Source: Panicum virgatum
Lineage: Eukaryota > Streptophyta > Magnoliopsida > Poales > Poaceae
Reading direction: 5' to 3'
DNA: 64,000 nucleotides
Assembly: GCF_016808335.1 (NCBI RefSeq)
Contig: NC_053149.1
Span: 22,872,451-22,936,450 of the forward strand
Shown: piece by piece, positions 33,698 to 44,607 of the stretch
Position numbering within the stretch: position 1 is the stretch's first letter
Layout: each line of letters starts with the position of its first letter
The notes under the pieces: model-generated
Database searches by the model: none
Told to the model about the DNA's origin: nothing
Seen by the model: the letters and a program-made list of their open reading frames with translations, nothing else
Made by a program: the position numbers and the translations under genes

Positions 33698-35790
33698 CTA
33701 GGTGTAAAACTTACGCAGATGCTCTATGTTCCACGGGTTGGGCAGCGGCACTCCGTCTTCTGTGGCGAGGCGAACGCATCCGGGCCGGCATACCTCTGTA
33801 ACCTTGAAAGGCCCCTCCCAGCTGGGGGAGAGTTTGTGGAGCTCCGCTCGGTTCAGGATCCGCCTGAGGACGAGGTCGCCAGCCCGGAGCTCCCTACTGT
33901 GCACGAACCGTTGATGATAGCGCCGGAGCGCCTGGTTGTAACGTGCATTTCGGATTGCTGCTCGCCACCTTCGCTCGTCAACGAAGTCCACATCGTCACA
34001 CCGCAGCTGCTCCTGCATGGATTCGTCAAAGGCCTGGACCCGTGGTGAGCCCAGGTGGATTTCTGGGGGAAGGCATGCTTCAGCCCCGTAGACCAGGAAG
34101 AACGGAGTCTCCCCGGTAGCTCGGCTGGGTGTGGTCCGGTTGCCCCATAGTACACACGGAAGCTCGTCAACCCATTTGGCACCATGCTTTTTCAAGCAGT
34201 TGTAGGTGCGAGTCTTGAGTCCCCTGATGATCTCTGCATTCGCTCTCTCAACCTGTCCATTGCTGCGGGGATGTGCCACGGACGCAAAGCATAGCTGGAT
34301 GCCGATGTCCTCACAGTACTCTTGGAAGAGTCTGCTTTTGAATTGGGTCCCGTTGTCCGCGATGATGCGGTTTGGGACGCCAAATCTGCACACAATGGAC
34401 CTGAGGAATGCGACTGCTGATTTCTTAGTAATATTCACCACAGGAGTAACTTCCGGCCACTTGGTGAACTTGTCGATGGCGACATAGAGGAACCGGTATC
34501 CGCCGACAGCCCGGGGGAAAGGCCCCACGATATCCACACCCCACACAGCGAATGGCCATGAGGGTGGAACCATCTGCAGAGCTTGAGCTGGGGTGTGTAT
34601 TTGTTTTGCATGGAACTGGCTTGCTTTGCAGGACCTTACCAGCTCAGCCGCATCCTGGAGTGCTGTTGGCCAGTAGAAGCCATGCCGAAAGGCCTTGCCA
34701 ACAAGCGTGCGAGAGGAGGAATGACTTCCGCACTCGCCTCCATGGATCTCCGCGAGCAATTCGCGGCCCTCTCCCTGGGAAATGCATCGCATGAGGATTC
34801 CGTTGGCGCCACGGCGGTAGAGATCCCCTTCTACCACCGCGTAGCGTTTAGCCAATCGGACTATGCGCTCAGCGGACACATCGTCATCAGGGAGGATGTT
34901 ATCCTTCAGGTAGTCCCGGATCTCGGAGATCCATGCATCGGGAGCTCCCAAAGCAGGTGGGGGTGGCTCTGTGAGGACACCAGGTTCCTCAACAGAACAC
35001 ACAACCCCGTTTAGGCACCATAGGTGGAATGCTGCCGGGACCGCTAGCTTCGAGGTGCCAGCTTGATCCCCCTCACCCGGCTTGGGAGGCTGGGTGGTAG
35101 GTTTCAGCAGCCGTCTTTCAAAGACACCCTCAGGCACAGATGCCCAGGTAGATGCTCTCGCAGAGAGATCATCTGCTGCTGAGTTGTGCTCGCGGGGAAC
35201 GTGTTGCAGTTCCAAGGCGTCGAAGTCCTTCTCGAGCTTCCTCACGTGTATGAGGTATGCCGCGAGCTGGGGATTGTTGCAGTTGCAATCCCCTCGGACC
35301 TGCTTGATGATTAGCTGGGAGTCCCCCTTCACTAGAAGCTGCCGGACCCCCAACGAGAGGGCTTGCGTCAGGCCGAAGATCAGAGCCTCGTATTCCGCCA
35401 TGTTGTTGGTGGCCTTGAACTCAAGGTGCACCATGTACTTCAGCTGATCTCCGTTTGGGTCGATGAGGACCACACCAGCCCCGGCCCACTTCTCGCGGGC
35501 GGACCCATCAAAGAAGAGTGTCCAGTGAGGCTCGGTGAAGACTGGTGTCCTGATTTCCGGCTCCGGGGGTCCAACATTTATGACCGGACCCCCAGGGTTG
35601 CTTGGGGAAGGAGTCCACTCCGCTATGAAATCAGCCAGGATCTGGCTCTTGACCGCATGGCATGGCTGGAAATCCAGTTGGAATTCTGCCAGCTCTGCTG
35701 CCCACTTGGCGATATTGCCTATGGCGTTGGAGTTGTGTAGGATCGCTCTTAATGGGTAAGAGGTCACTACAACAACTCGGTGTGCTTGAA
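33698..35790 (-). pseudogene. Retrotransposon pol, 3' part: archaeal-type RNase H and integrase
   Basis: 689 codons in one open frame ending in TAG at 33700-33698. The second, archaeal-type RNase H shows FFDGS (D87), NNMAEYEAL (E125), VKGDSQ (D149) and HVPREHNSAADD. Integrase follows: zinc-binding region HGGECGSH...SCKAS, catalytic WGVDIVGP (D412), IIADNGTQF (D471) and NGQVERAN (E507), with the DD35E spacing. A GPF-type tail (SWEGPFKVTEV) ends it without a chromodomain. The last zinc-binding Cys appears to be Ser383 (CKAS where CxxC is expected). It is out of frame with the RT part because of a 1-nt loss near 35788-35792. Confidence 0.9.
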
Positions 35791-37206
35791 ATAGTGGCGC
35801 AGTTTCCTGGATGCAATAAGTATTGCATAGATAAGCTTATGCGTCTCAAGATACCTGGCCTTTGCCTCGTGGAGGACTTCACTGACGTAGTAGACTGGCT
35901 TCTGGACGGTCCGGACCCTAGCTCCCGGGTCCGGCTCGCCCTTGTCCACCACATCTGTCCCTTGGGCCCCCAGTGGTTCTAGGTTCCCACTGGGATGAGG
36001 CTCCTCCGGACCTGCCTGTGCAGGATCCGGACCTTCAAGCTGGGGTGAGGCTGACGGGCCCCCGTGTCCGGGGTCCGGCTCACCATCCTTGGCCAAGAGG
36101 ACCTTGGTGCTCCCCTGGCAAGTTTGCTCCATCCTTTCGGCGACCAGCACCATGCTGACCGCCTCCGCAGATGCAGTAAGATACAGAAACAACGGCTCAC
36201 CGGGTTCTGGAGCCACCAATACTGGCAGCGAGGTGAGGTGCTGCATCAGCTCCTGGAAGGCCTGTTCAGCCTCTTTGGTCCATGAAAATGGACCGGACCT
36301 CCTCAACAGCTTGAAGAAGGGAAGGGCCCTCTCAGCCAGCCTCGATATGAAGCGGCCAAGAGCAGCGAGAGATCCAGTAAGCTTCTGGACGTCCTTGATA
36401 CGGCCAGGAGGCCTCATTGCTTCGATCGCCTTGATCTTGGCTGGGTTTGCCTCGATGCCTCGATGTGAGACCAGGAAACCCAGCAGCTTCCCTGCTGAGA
36501 CGCCGAAGATGCACTTCTCTGGGTTCAGCTTCGTGCGCGTGGCGCGAAGACGGTCGAAGACGAGGGACAGGTCCTCCACTAGTGTTGACCCTACCTTAGT
36601 CTTGACCACAATGTCATCGACATAAACCTCAACAATATCTCTAATTAGATTACAGAAGGTTTTGTTCATAGCTCGTACAAACGTGGGTAAGGCATTCCTT
36701 AGACCATACGGCATGACAATGTAGCAATAAAGCCCATCTACTGTTACAAAGGTAGTATGTTTCCTATCCTCTCTAGACATCTGAATCTGGTGGAAACCAG
36801 AGTATGCATCTAGGAAAGACAAAAGATCACACCCGGAGGTGGAGTCCACGATCTGATCGATACGCGGAAGAGGATAGGGGTCTCTTGGACATGCCTTGTT
36901 GAGGCTGGTGTAGTCGATGCACATCCGGAGCTTCCCGTTGGCCTTTGGGACGACGACCGGATTGGCCAACCACTCGGGATGGTGGACCTCCTCGATGAAG
37001 CCGGCGTGTAGGAGCTTGTGGACTTCTTCGCGGATGAAGTTCTGCCGCTCCACGGACTGCTTCCGAGGCTTCTGGCACACCGGCGTGGCGTCGGGGTAGA
37101 TCCTCAGATTGTGCTCGATCACTTTCCTGTGGATCCCGGGCATCTGTGACGGTTCCCAGGCGAACACGTCGACATTTGCCCGGAGGAAAGCGATGAGCGC
37201 GTCTTC
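35767..37206 (-). pseudogene. Retrotransposon pol, 5' part: reverse transcriptase and first RNase H
   Basis: It continues the gag-protease frame after a TAG at 37209-37207. RT motifs are PVVVPKANGKLRMCIDY, DAYSGFHQI, MPYGLRNALPTF and the catalytic YVDDIVV (bases ~36624-36604). A Ty3-type RNase H follows (SWTKEAEQAFQELM, LFLYLTASAEAVSMVL), with a ~60-residue Pro/Gly-rich insertion before PVYYVSEVL. Pol has no initiator ATG of its own here, so translation would need read-through of the TAG. The frame ends at 35769-35767 because of the frameshift. Confidence 0.9.
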
Positions 37207-39627
37207 CTATTTCTCCTCCAGGTTCCCCGCGATGCGGGTGGTCCTGGTGGAGTCTGTTCCAATCTGTACCGACTTCACGGGAACTTGGTCCGGGTCAGAT
37301 GGTTGGACCTTGGGAGCCCTTGCAGGCGCCCTGGGTTGCGAGGTGGACGGATCCTCCTCGGAGCGTGTAGCCTCTGCCGCCAGAGTATGCAGTCTCTCAA
37401 CTGCAGCGACGGCAGCGGTGCGGTCGCCCTGCACGGTGAGGACTCCGGCAGGGGAAGGCATCTTCAGGACCAAATACCCATAGTGGGCAATGGCCATGAA
37501 GCGGTAGAGTGCCGGTCGGCCAATGATGGCGTTGAACGGGAGGTTCACCTCCGCAACATCGAACATGACGCTCTCTGTGCGGAAGTTCTCCTCGGTCCCG
37601 AACGTGACCGGCAATGTGATGCTCCCCAGGGGGAACACCGGGTGTGGGCCCACTCCGGAGAATGGGCGAGAGGGAGTCAGCTTGGACTCTGGGATCTGCA
37701 GCTGCTTAAATGCTGCATAACTGATGACGTTGAGGCCAGCCCCACCGTCAATCAGCACGTGGTAGAGCCTCACGTTGGATATGACAGGGGCGGTGACTAA
37801 AGGTAGCACACCAGCTCCGGCCATATTCTCCGGGCAGTCGGATGGCCCGAAAGAGATGGTGGTGTTCATCCACCTCTGGTGCGGCGCCGCCCTCGGGACC
37901 CCCGGCTTCACCGAAAGGACCTCCCGGCGAAGGGTCTTCACGTCCCGCCGGGAGACAAGCTCCCAGCTCCCGCCATACATTACGTACAGCTTCTTGCGGC
38001 AGTCGCCGTTGTCAGAATCGGAGTCGTCGTTGTGATAGACGCCCTTCAGCTCTCGGGCGGGGGATTGGTACCCCAGCTCCTTCTCCCCGGCTGCGGCCCC
38101 GCTGTCAGAGGCCTTCTCCTTGCCGGCCCGCTGGCGAGGAGGGGGTGAGCCATCCTTAGAGGACTGCTCACGCCGCCCACTGACCCGTTTCGCGAGCTTT
38201 TGGATCTCGCGGCAGTCAGCGGCGCTGTGGCGAGCGGTGGGATGCACTGGGCATGAACCTCCGCTTCCACCTTGCGGGCGAGGGCGTTTGTCGTGTGTAT
38301 TCTGGCCCCCAGCCGCTGCCGCCGCAGCCGGCGCCGCTGCTGGCGCTGCTGCTGCAACGACTGGTCCGCCAGATTGCGGCTCCCCGCGACCCCGGTTCTT
38401 CTTCTTCTTCTTGCCACCGCCCTGAGCGGTAGCACTGGAGCCACCAGCTTTGGTGTCTCCATCTTGGGGGGCTGAGTGCCATGCACGGCCCTCAGCGGCC
38501 CTGGCACACTTGTCTGCCAGGGAGAAAAGCGTAGTGACGCTTTCCACCTCGTGCGTCGCCAGCTTCTCGAGCATCTTCTCATCACGCACCCCCTGGCGGA
38601 AAGCAGTAATAATAGATGCATCTGAGATACGAGGAATGGTACCCCGTACCTTGGTGAAGCGCGAGATGAAAGCCCGAAGCATTTCCCCGGGTTTTTGCCT
38701 CACGGCGTGAAGGTGTGCCTCCACACCATGCTGCTGGTAGGCGCTGGCGAAGTTCGCTGTGAACCTCGCACAGAGCTCTTCCCAGGACTGGATCGTCCCA
38801 GGTGTGAGGTTCATGAGCCAGGTCCGGGCTGGCCCAGACAAGGCTACATGAAAGTAGCTTGCCATGACGGCGCCGTTGCCACCAGCCGCTGTGATGGCGG
38901 TAACGTACACCTGCAGGAATTCCGACGGGTTAGTAGTACCGTCGTACTTTTCCGGCAGGTGGGGGCGGAACTTGGGTGGCAACGCCACGGCGCGGAGGTG
39001 CTCCGCAAGCGCAGCACAGCCCACCCCGGCCACCGGTGCACCTGACTGAATCCGGGCGTTCACCGGAGGCCTGGGTGCCGCCGCGTCCAGATCGACATTG
39101 AGGTTGCGTCCCTCAATGTTGAGACGGCGCTCCCGTGCCCTCCCGACAGCGATGCGGGCATCCTCCCCCGCGCGCCGGCGGTTGAGCTCCGCCCGCAAGT
39201 CTTCTGTTCGTGCACCCCTCACGGTAGGGGAGCGCACAGATGCCGACGCACCGCCCTGACGCTGGTGGTAAGGTACCACCGCGTTGCCAGGCGGAGGTCG
39301 TTGCCCAGTCTTTGCAGAACTGGGGGAGGCCTGAGCCAGATGGAGGAGACGATCGACGTCGTCCCTCCACTGCCTCAGGGCATCTGGCGAGGCTGCCTCA
39401 GCCGGGGGGTTGCGAAGCAACTCCCTAGCCGCTGCCAGCGCTCCGCCGCTCGCAGCCTGTGAGGGGGCCCTTGATGGGCGCCCTGACTCTTGCCGGCGGG
39501 CGGCGCGCGCCGCCGCCAACGGTGGCTGCTCCACAGGCACAGTTGCCCCTGGAGCAGGAACGCGAGAGGCATGTGGCGTGGAGGACGCCACCCCCTCCGT
39601 CATCTCCACGTCGTCCACGCGAACCAT
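37207..39627 (-). CDS. Retrotransposon Gag-protease
   Basis: 806 codons from ATG 39627 (MVRVDDVEMTEG) to TAG 37209-37207. The ATG lies ~40 nt after the primer-binding site. The Ala/Arg-rich N-terminal ~225 residues are followed by a retrotransposon gag domain (EKYDGTTNPSEFLQVY to ~375), a Lys/Gly basic stretch, and a zinc-finger-like C459-x2-H462-x4-H467-x4-C472. The aspartic protease follows, with active site LIDGGAG (Asp627) and NAIIGRPAL. The DGG form is usual in Tat elements. Gag-protease itself is open, so virus-like particle protein could be made. The stop may be a mutated Gln codon. Confidence 0.9.
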   Translation of the reverse strand: MVRVDDVEMTEGVASSTPHASRVPAPGATVPVEQPPLAAARAARRQESGRPSRAPSQAASGGALAAARELLRNPPAEAASPDALRQWRDDVDRLLHLAQASPSSAKTGQRPPPGNAVVPYHQRQGGASASVRSPTVRGARTEDLRAELNRRRAGEDARIAVGRARERRLNIEGRNLNVDLDAAAPRPPVNARIQSGAPVAGVGCAALAEHLRAVALPPKFRPHLPEKYDGTTNPSEFLQVYVTAITAAGGNGAVMASYFHVALSGPARTWLMNLTPGTIQSWEELCARFTANFASAYQQHGVEAHLHAVRQKPGEMLRAFISRFTKVRGTIPRISDASIITAFRQGVRDEKMLEKLATHEVESVTTLFSLADKCARAAEGRAWHSAPQDGDTKAGGSSATAQGGGKKKKKNRGRGEPQSGGPVVAAAAPAAAPAAAAAAGGQNTHDKRPRPQGGSGGSCPVHPTARHSAADCREIQKLAKRVSGRREQSSKDGSPPPRQRAGKEKASDSGAAAGEKELGYQSPARELKGVYHNDDSDSDNGDCRKKLYVMYGGSWELVSRRDVKTLRREVLSVKPGVPRAAPHQRWMNTTISFGPSDCPENMAGAGVLPLVTAPVISNVRLYHVLIDGGAGLNVISYAAFKQLQIPESKLTPSRPFSGVGPHPVFPLGSITLPVTFGTEENFRTESVMFDVAEVNLPFNAIIGRPALYRFMAIAHYGYLVLKMPSPAGVLTVQGDRTAAVAAVERLHTLAAEATRSEEDPSTSQPRAPARAPKVQPSDPDQVPVKSVQIGTDSTRTTRIAGNLEEK

Positions 39628-39665
39628 GGGGACGAAGAAGATGATGAAATGCGACCAGCTAGCTT

Positions 39666-39683
39666 CCCCTACCTGGCGCGCCA
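39666..39683 (-). other. Primer-binding site
   Basis: Two bases inside the 5' LTR, the minus strand reads TGGCGCGCCAGGTAGGGG, starting TGG as required to pair with a tRNA 3' CCA end. The matching tRNA was not identified. Confidence 0.8.
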
Positions 39684-39685
39684 AA

Positions 39686-40741
39686 TGTCGTGGTGCTGCA
39701 AACCACAGCCGGGTGGCGGAAGGCACTCGCCCTAGCCCAGAGGGTGTGTACTCGGGGGTTAGCTAGTCTTAGATCGATCTCACTCAAGAACACGATGAAC
39801 ACAGCAAGATTTAGAGTGGTTCGGGCCGCCGGAGCGTAATACCCTACGTCCACTATGTGTTGTATTGCCTTCCCACGAGAGTGAGAAGGTGCGAGAGCTT
39901 GAGTCTGTCTGGATCTGTCTGGGTCTGTCCTGTGCATAGCGAGCGCCTCCCTTTTATATCTCATGGGGGCGCGTACACAGCCGTTGGATCCCCGACAGGT
40001 GGGTCCAACGATGCAGTATAAACTAACGTACTGCTCATACATTATGACGTCGCAGGCAAAGGAGATCTCTCTCTTGGATTCCCTCGCCTGCTCCCAGAGC
40101 CCTCCGTCCATCATGTCTTGGCGCTGTCTTGTCGAGACGGAGCCTGACGTAGCTAGTAGCATCGCCTGCCACGTAGCTGAACGGCTGTGTAGGGAGCGGC
40201 GTAGGTGGCATGATGGAAAAGTGTCGTGCCGTCGTATCCATTTAACGCGGCAGACGGGCTCTGCGCGGGCGCGGCTCAGGCGGCTGCACTGTGCTCCTTG
40301 GTAATACGCGGCGCGCAGTGGAGCCTGACAAAAGGCTGTCTTGTGTACCGCGGCGGCAGAGCACGCCTTGTCCATCGCATTAAATGCGGTAGGTGGGCGA
40401 GTCTTCCTGCGGAAGACTCGCGCACGATCCCACGTCTCCGGGACACGTGGCGGCTCCGGACCCCTACACGGTGAGGGGAGTCCGGACGGGCGCAGGAGGT
40501 CCCGGACCCCTCTGGGGGTCCGAGGCCTCGGCGGTCATCTCGGAGCTTCCCTTCCGTGGAGACACGTGGCGTCACCGGACCCATCCTCAGGCGGGGAACG
40601 GTCCGGGGCCGTTGGCCTGGTGAGGGAAAAGCCTGGCCTGTGGGGCCTGGCTACTCCGTCTTTCCCGCGCAGCTACGGATAACTACGCGGGTCCTGCCTT
40701 GCTGCAGTAAGAGTGGGTATCCCTGTTACAGGGTACCGACA
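39686..40741 (-). repeat. 5' LTR (by transcription direction)
   Basis: 1056 bp, TGTC...GACA, 11 substitutions from the other LTR. U3 is the right part, and a TATA box lies at 39951-39959. Several cggaccc/gggtccgg palindromic motifs occur in U3 (40455-40615). GTTAC follows at 40742. Confidence 0.95.
39951..39959 (-). promoter_or_regulatory. TATA box of the retrotransposon LTR
   Basis: The minus strand reads gatataaaaggga. Transcription would start about 30 bp further on (near 39925), placing the U3/R border there. The same sequence is in the other LTR. Confidence 0.7.
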
Positions 40742-41107
40742 GTTACAATTGTTTTTTTGTTGGACCGGGATGGTATAGAGTTGTTTGTGGGATTCTTTGG
40801 TTGAAATTGATTGCCTCGGGTAATAACTGATCTCACGGAGATAATGTTTATCATCTATAGGACATAAGACCAAATTTATGATCTAATTTTCGGTTTGAGT
40901 TATTTCCTATTTATTTTGGGATAGAGCTTTGGCCAGTCTCAGTGCACAGTTTTATGGCACAATTGCCAAAGACTGAGAGCAAGGTAACTGTATCGACTAG
41001 TACCGTCTAAGTTTTATGGGGATGAAACTTTTCTCTCATCCCATATAACTCCCTTCTTTCTCTTATCTCACCATATCAGCAACATTGATGATGTGGTATA
41101 GAGCATA

Positions 41108-42739
41108 GAGTAAATTAGTTCCTTGGCCCTAACAAAAGTTCAGCTTAGTTTCTTGGCCCCTTTTTGAACTTGCTTATTTGGCTCAAAAACGAATTTCGTT
41201 TTGGTTCTTGGCCCTTTCGTTAGTTTGATAAGGTAATGGTGTTAAAAACAACCTGAAATGACTTTTTTATCCGATCCCTAGCATCAAATTAAACACTACT
41301 TTAGCATATAGTAAAGTCATACAAGCATTTTAGTTTATGCAATTCAAATGGTTAGTCTGATGTCAAGTGCAAATATATAAGATATTTATAGTTTCATGCT
41401 TCAAAAAACTTATAACTTATTTTGGTAGATTAATGATAATAGGCAGCCTAAAATGCTTGTATAACTCTGTACTTTGTTGTAGTGTTTCATTTGGCGTTAG
41501 GGGTAAAAGAGTTATTTCAAGTTGTTTTTAACACTATTAGTGACGGGGGTATAAACCCAGAACCCTTGACGGGCCCGACTCGTGCAAAGGGAAGCCCAGC
41601 GAGTTCGCTGGGCCGAGAACGGGATGGCCCCCTAACCGGCGTGGGGAGCTGCCTTCGTTCCTAAGCCAACGAGTCCGGAAGCCCGACCTCTCGGGACACA
41701 TGGCGGCCTCCCAACCTAGCACCCCGGGTCATAGCCATGCCAGACGACCCGGGACGTGCGTGCCCTGACAGGCGTGCCGGCCAAGACAGGCCCTGTGCAG
41801 GCTCCAGGACGCCAGCTCTCCTTATCTTGCGGCGAGGGCTTAGGCAGCAGGACCCTCTGACAAGGGGACAGCGCCGCCCGCGCGGGCCCCGCGACGCAAC
41901 GGGAGGGGGCGTCGACAGATGCTGCCTCTCACCGCCATAATGATGGCTGCCCCTGCGTGCCATCTCATTACGCCAGCGAGCGTGGCCGGACGCCTCAGGC
42001 CAGGCCTCGGTAAGGCACCCCTCGTCGGGTGCACCGTCTAGCTGACAGGGGCTACGCGAGAGAGGCGTAAGATAGCCCCGCAGGCAAGGAACGTAGGCTC
42101 AGGCGGACAAGACCGGAGGTGACCACCGAGCGACCACCCGAGTGGTCGGGCCGCCCCGCCTGAGCAGGATGAGACAGCATCGGGGCAACGCGCTGTCCAG
42201 TAAGATCGCTAGGATCAAGCCTGCCCACTCCCGACCGACCGAGTGGGCCCTGACGACTGACAAAAACGAAGGACACCCCAATGATGCTAAGACACAGTGA
42301 TAGATATATGTAAATGGGTGCTCCACCTTGGACTATAAAAGGAAAAGCCCCCCACATAGGAAAGGGTTGGGCTCCCAGAGGTTCAACACTGCTTGACCAG
42401 CTTGTAAGCTCCCCTCTGAACTTTGAGCACCCGGGCTCGAGAGCAATAAAGCAAGAACACCACCCCCCATACCAGACGTAGGGCACATTCGGCCCGAACT
42501 AGTCTAAATCCTCGAGTCTTTGCGTGCTAGACCATATCCGATCAAGCGCACAACAAATGAGCAATCGAGTAGTTTAGTAGTCGCCCATTTCCCGCAGCGA
42601 CAATTAGCTTGTCAAACAAACAAACGGAAGGGAAAAAAACAAAACGAAATTCGTTGTTAGGCCAAATAAGCAAGTTCAATTGAAAAGGTGCAAAATAACT
42701 AAGCTTAACTATTGTTAGGCCAACAAACTAATTTACTCT
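41108..42739. mobile_element. TIR element (MULE-like) containing a solo LTR
   Basis: The ends gagtaaattagttccttggc and its inverted form (ccaacaaactaatttactc) extend as ~75 bp TIRs (cttgcttatttggc / gccaaataagcaag). The 9 bp flanks tagagcata and tagaagtta match at 6 of 9, consistent with a worn Mutator-type duplication. The element was about 565 bp before the solo LTR inserted. Confidence 0.7.
41541..42602 (+). repeat. Solo LTR of a gypsy-type retrotransposon
   Basis: 1062 bp, starting TGACGGGGGT and ending ...GCGACA, with perfect 5 bp duplication ATTAG (41536-41540, 42603-42607). It has its own TATA box (tataaaagg near 42335) and poly-A signal (caataaag near 42443), so it reads plus. No internal retrotransposon sequence remains, as expected after LTR-LTR recombination. 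It differs from the LTRs of the 27-41 kb element. Confidence 0.9.
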
Positions 42740-42798
42740 AGAAGTTAGTATCACTAAACTCTCCATAAAACTCTATTAATACTGACCTTAATAATTTA

Positions 42799-44177
42799 CA
42801 CTGCTAGAAAAACTAACATATGTACCGGTCAGAAAGTCCAGGTTAGTACCGGTTCCTCAACCGGTACTGATTCATCGGTACTAAAATGCACGCAATTTAA
42901 TACCGGTCGGTACACCCGGTACTAAATGTGACAGGTTAGCACCGGTCACAAATCCAAACCGGTACTAAACAAATTTTCACGCAAAAAATAGGCTGCTTTT
43001 CCACTCCTCATCCTCTTTCTCCCCCCTCTCGTTTCTGTTTCTCTTTCCACGACCTTCATCTTTCTCCTCTCTGTTCTTGCCAAGAACAAAGAAGAACCAT
43101 AAAAAAAGTGAGATGAAAAAGTTTCGGTTGGATTACACCATTCTAAGCCAAAATTACAAAGTCCCAAGATTACAAAAAAATTATACAACAAAAAACCGGA
43201 CTAAAGAGAGATTATTCAACATTCTACTAGATTCAACATTCTATTGAAAATGAAAAAAAATAGAGACAACACAGCTTACCAACTCGCCTACAGGAACCCG
43301 CCGCCTGCCCACGCGTGCAGCCACGGTCGTCGCCCGCCAGCGCCGCTCGCCGTGATGCGCCCGCCCGCGCCGCCGCCGCCGCGTCTGGGCCTGCACGTGG
43401 GGAGCTCGCCGGCCCCGCGCGCCCCCGCCCACGCGCGGCGCCGCCGCCGAGGCCGCACGCGCCCGCCAGCGCGTGCCGCCGGGGCACGCCCGCTGCTCAG
43501 GAGCTCGCCGCTCGCCGGGGCTGCCGCCGCACGGGAGCTCGCCGCCCGCCAGCGCCAGACGCCGGGACGCGCCTGCCCATGCCGCCGCCGCGGCTGGGCC
43601 GTGCCTGCGCGTTGCGAGCTCGCCGACCCCGCGCGCGTGCCGCCGCCGCCGCCACCTGGCGGCGCCATACCTGCCGCGGCCTGCGCGTCTCCGCCGCCGG
43701 CCGCGGGCCGCCCCCGCCCGCGTGCGTCTCCGGCGCCATGCCGCGGCCGGCCGGGCAGCCGGGGGGCGCCATGCACCGGGAGCTCTACTCGAGAGAGGAG
43801 AATGGAATCAGAACGAAGAAAAGATTGAGCGAGAGAAGTGATGAGGGAAAAAGGGAGAAGAGGGAAGAGATAAATGCCGCGCCGCTGCCCACCAGAAGAT
43901 ATTTTGTGCACCTCTACGTCTGGTACAAATAGAGCATCTTTTTATACCGGGTGGTGTTTCTGTCCGGTATTAATTTTTTTTGGTGCTATTTAGTATCTGA
44001 TGGAGCCACCAGCCGGTACTAAATAGTTATCTCTCGACGCTAGTGGTGGTGCCAGCCGGTACTATTCGGCTCTCAGGGTACTGTGCATACTGCCCGGTAC
44101 TAAATTGACCTTTAGTACCGGACCAAAGTCCGCCTGATATTAACGTGTAGGGACGTATGTGCCGTTTTCTGGTAGTG
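42799..44177. mobile_element. Non-autonomous CACTA element
   Basis: The termini CACTGCTAGAAAAACTAACA and, inverted, CACTACCAGAAAACGGCACA are flanked by a 3 bp TTA duplication (42796-42798, 44178-44180). Subterminal regions carry many accggtac/gtaccggt repeats. The 1.4 kb interior holds a very GC-rich Pro/Ala-coding-looking block (43290-43790), open in several frames at once. It is probably captured or expanded low-complexity sequence and not a real gene. Confidence 0.9.
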
Positions 44178-44180
44178 TTA

Positions 44181-44607
44181 GGTTCGATTACCGATTATTT
44201 ATGCCCATATTTACTTAAAAGTTCCCCATCATTGTATGTGTACGCACCTGTATGGAAGAAACTGGACCATTTTATAATATTTTAACAACCAAAGTAAGGG
44301 CATCGCCGTCAGGAGATTAGGGGGTAATAGCTGATTAGTAAGTTATAGTGGTTCTCATGAAAAATAACTCTTAGTCATATCCACTCGTTTACAGTCATAT
44401 TGATTGATTGGGATCACACGGAGCTGATTGGAAGTTCGGAATGCCCCTTTTTTTTTGTACATTGAGAAGGGAAAAAAAATGGGAAAGAGACAGTGCAACA
44501 CTCACCTCATATTTCAAATCACTTAAAAAAAAGCCATTTCGTAAATTTGATATTTGTGTGCTCGTTCTCCCCCAATATGTCAGCGACTCGCCTCACTTCC
44601 ATCCGAA
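44181..44607. other. Upstream region of the TPR gene
   Basis: No gene. It probably includes the promoter and 5' UTR of the gene at 44608. No clear TATA box was identified. Confidence 0.35.

Larger units (their letters stand above)
26977..40741 (-). mobile_element. Complete Ty3/gypsy LTR retrotransposon, Tat lineage
   Basis: 13,765 bp with 1056 bp LTRs at both ends (terminal TGTC...GACA) and a perfect 5 bp target duplication GTTAC (26972-26976, 40742-40746). Gene order on the minus strand is gag, protease, RT-RNase H, archaeal-type RNase H, integrase. An antisense gene occupies the 3' third. The second RNase H, absence of a chromodomain and the antisense gene are Tat-lineage features (compare Grande and RIRE2 relatives). 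The LTRs differ at 11 positions with no indels, about 1.0%. At 1.3e-8 substitutions per site per year this gives roughly 0.4 million years. Coding parts are broken by TAG codons and one frameshift, so it is non-autonomous now. Confidence 0.95.
40931..42787. mobile_element. Outer MITE split by later insertions
   Basis: The left end ggccagtctcagtgcacagt at 40931 and the right end ...ttaatactgacc at 42787 are related in inverted orientation, and both run into 'gttttatgg'. Everything from 41108 to 42739 is inserted within it. The terminal match is imperfect and no exact target duplication is visible. Confidence 0.45.

Noticed and set aside
43244..43932. Several long Ala/Pro/Arg frames on both strands
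   Set aside because: All phases are open because of extreme GC content inside a CACTA element. No domain is visible.
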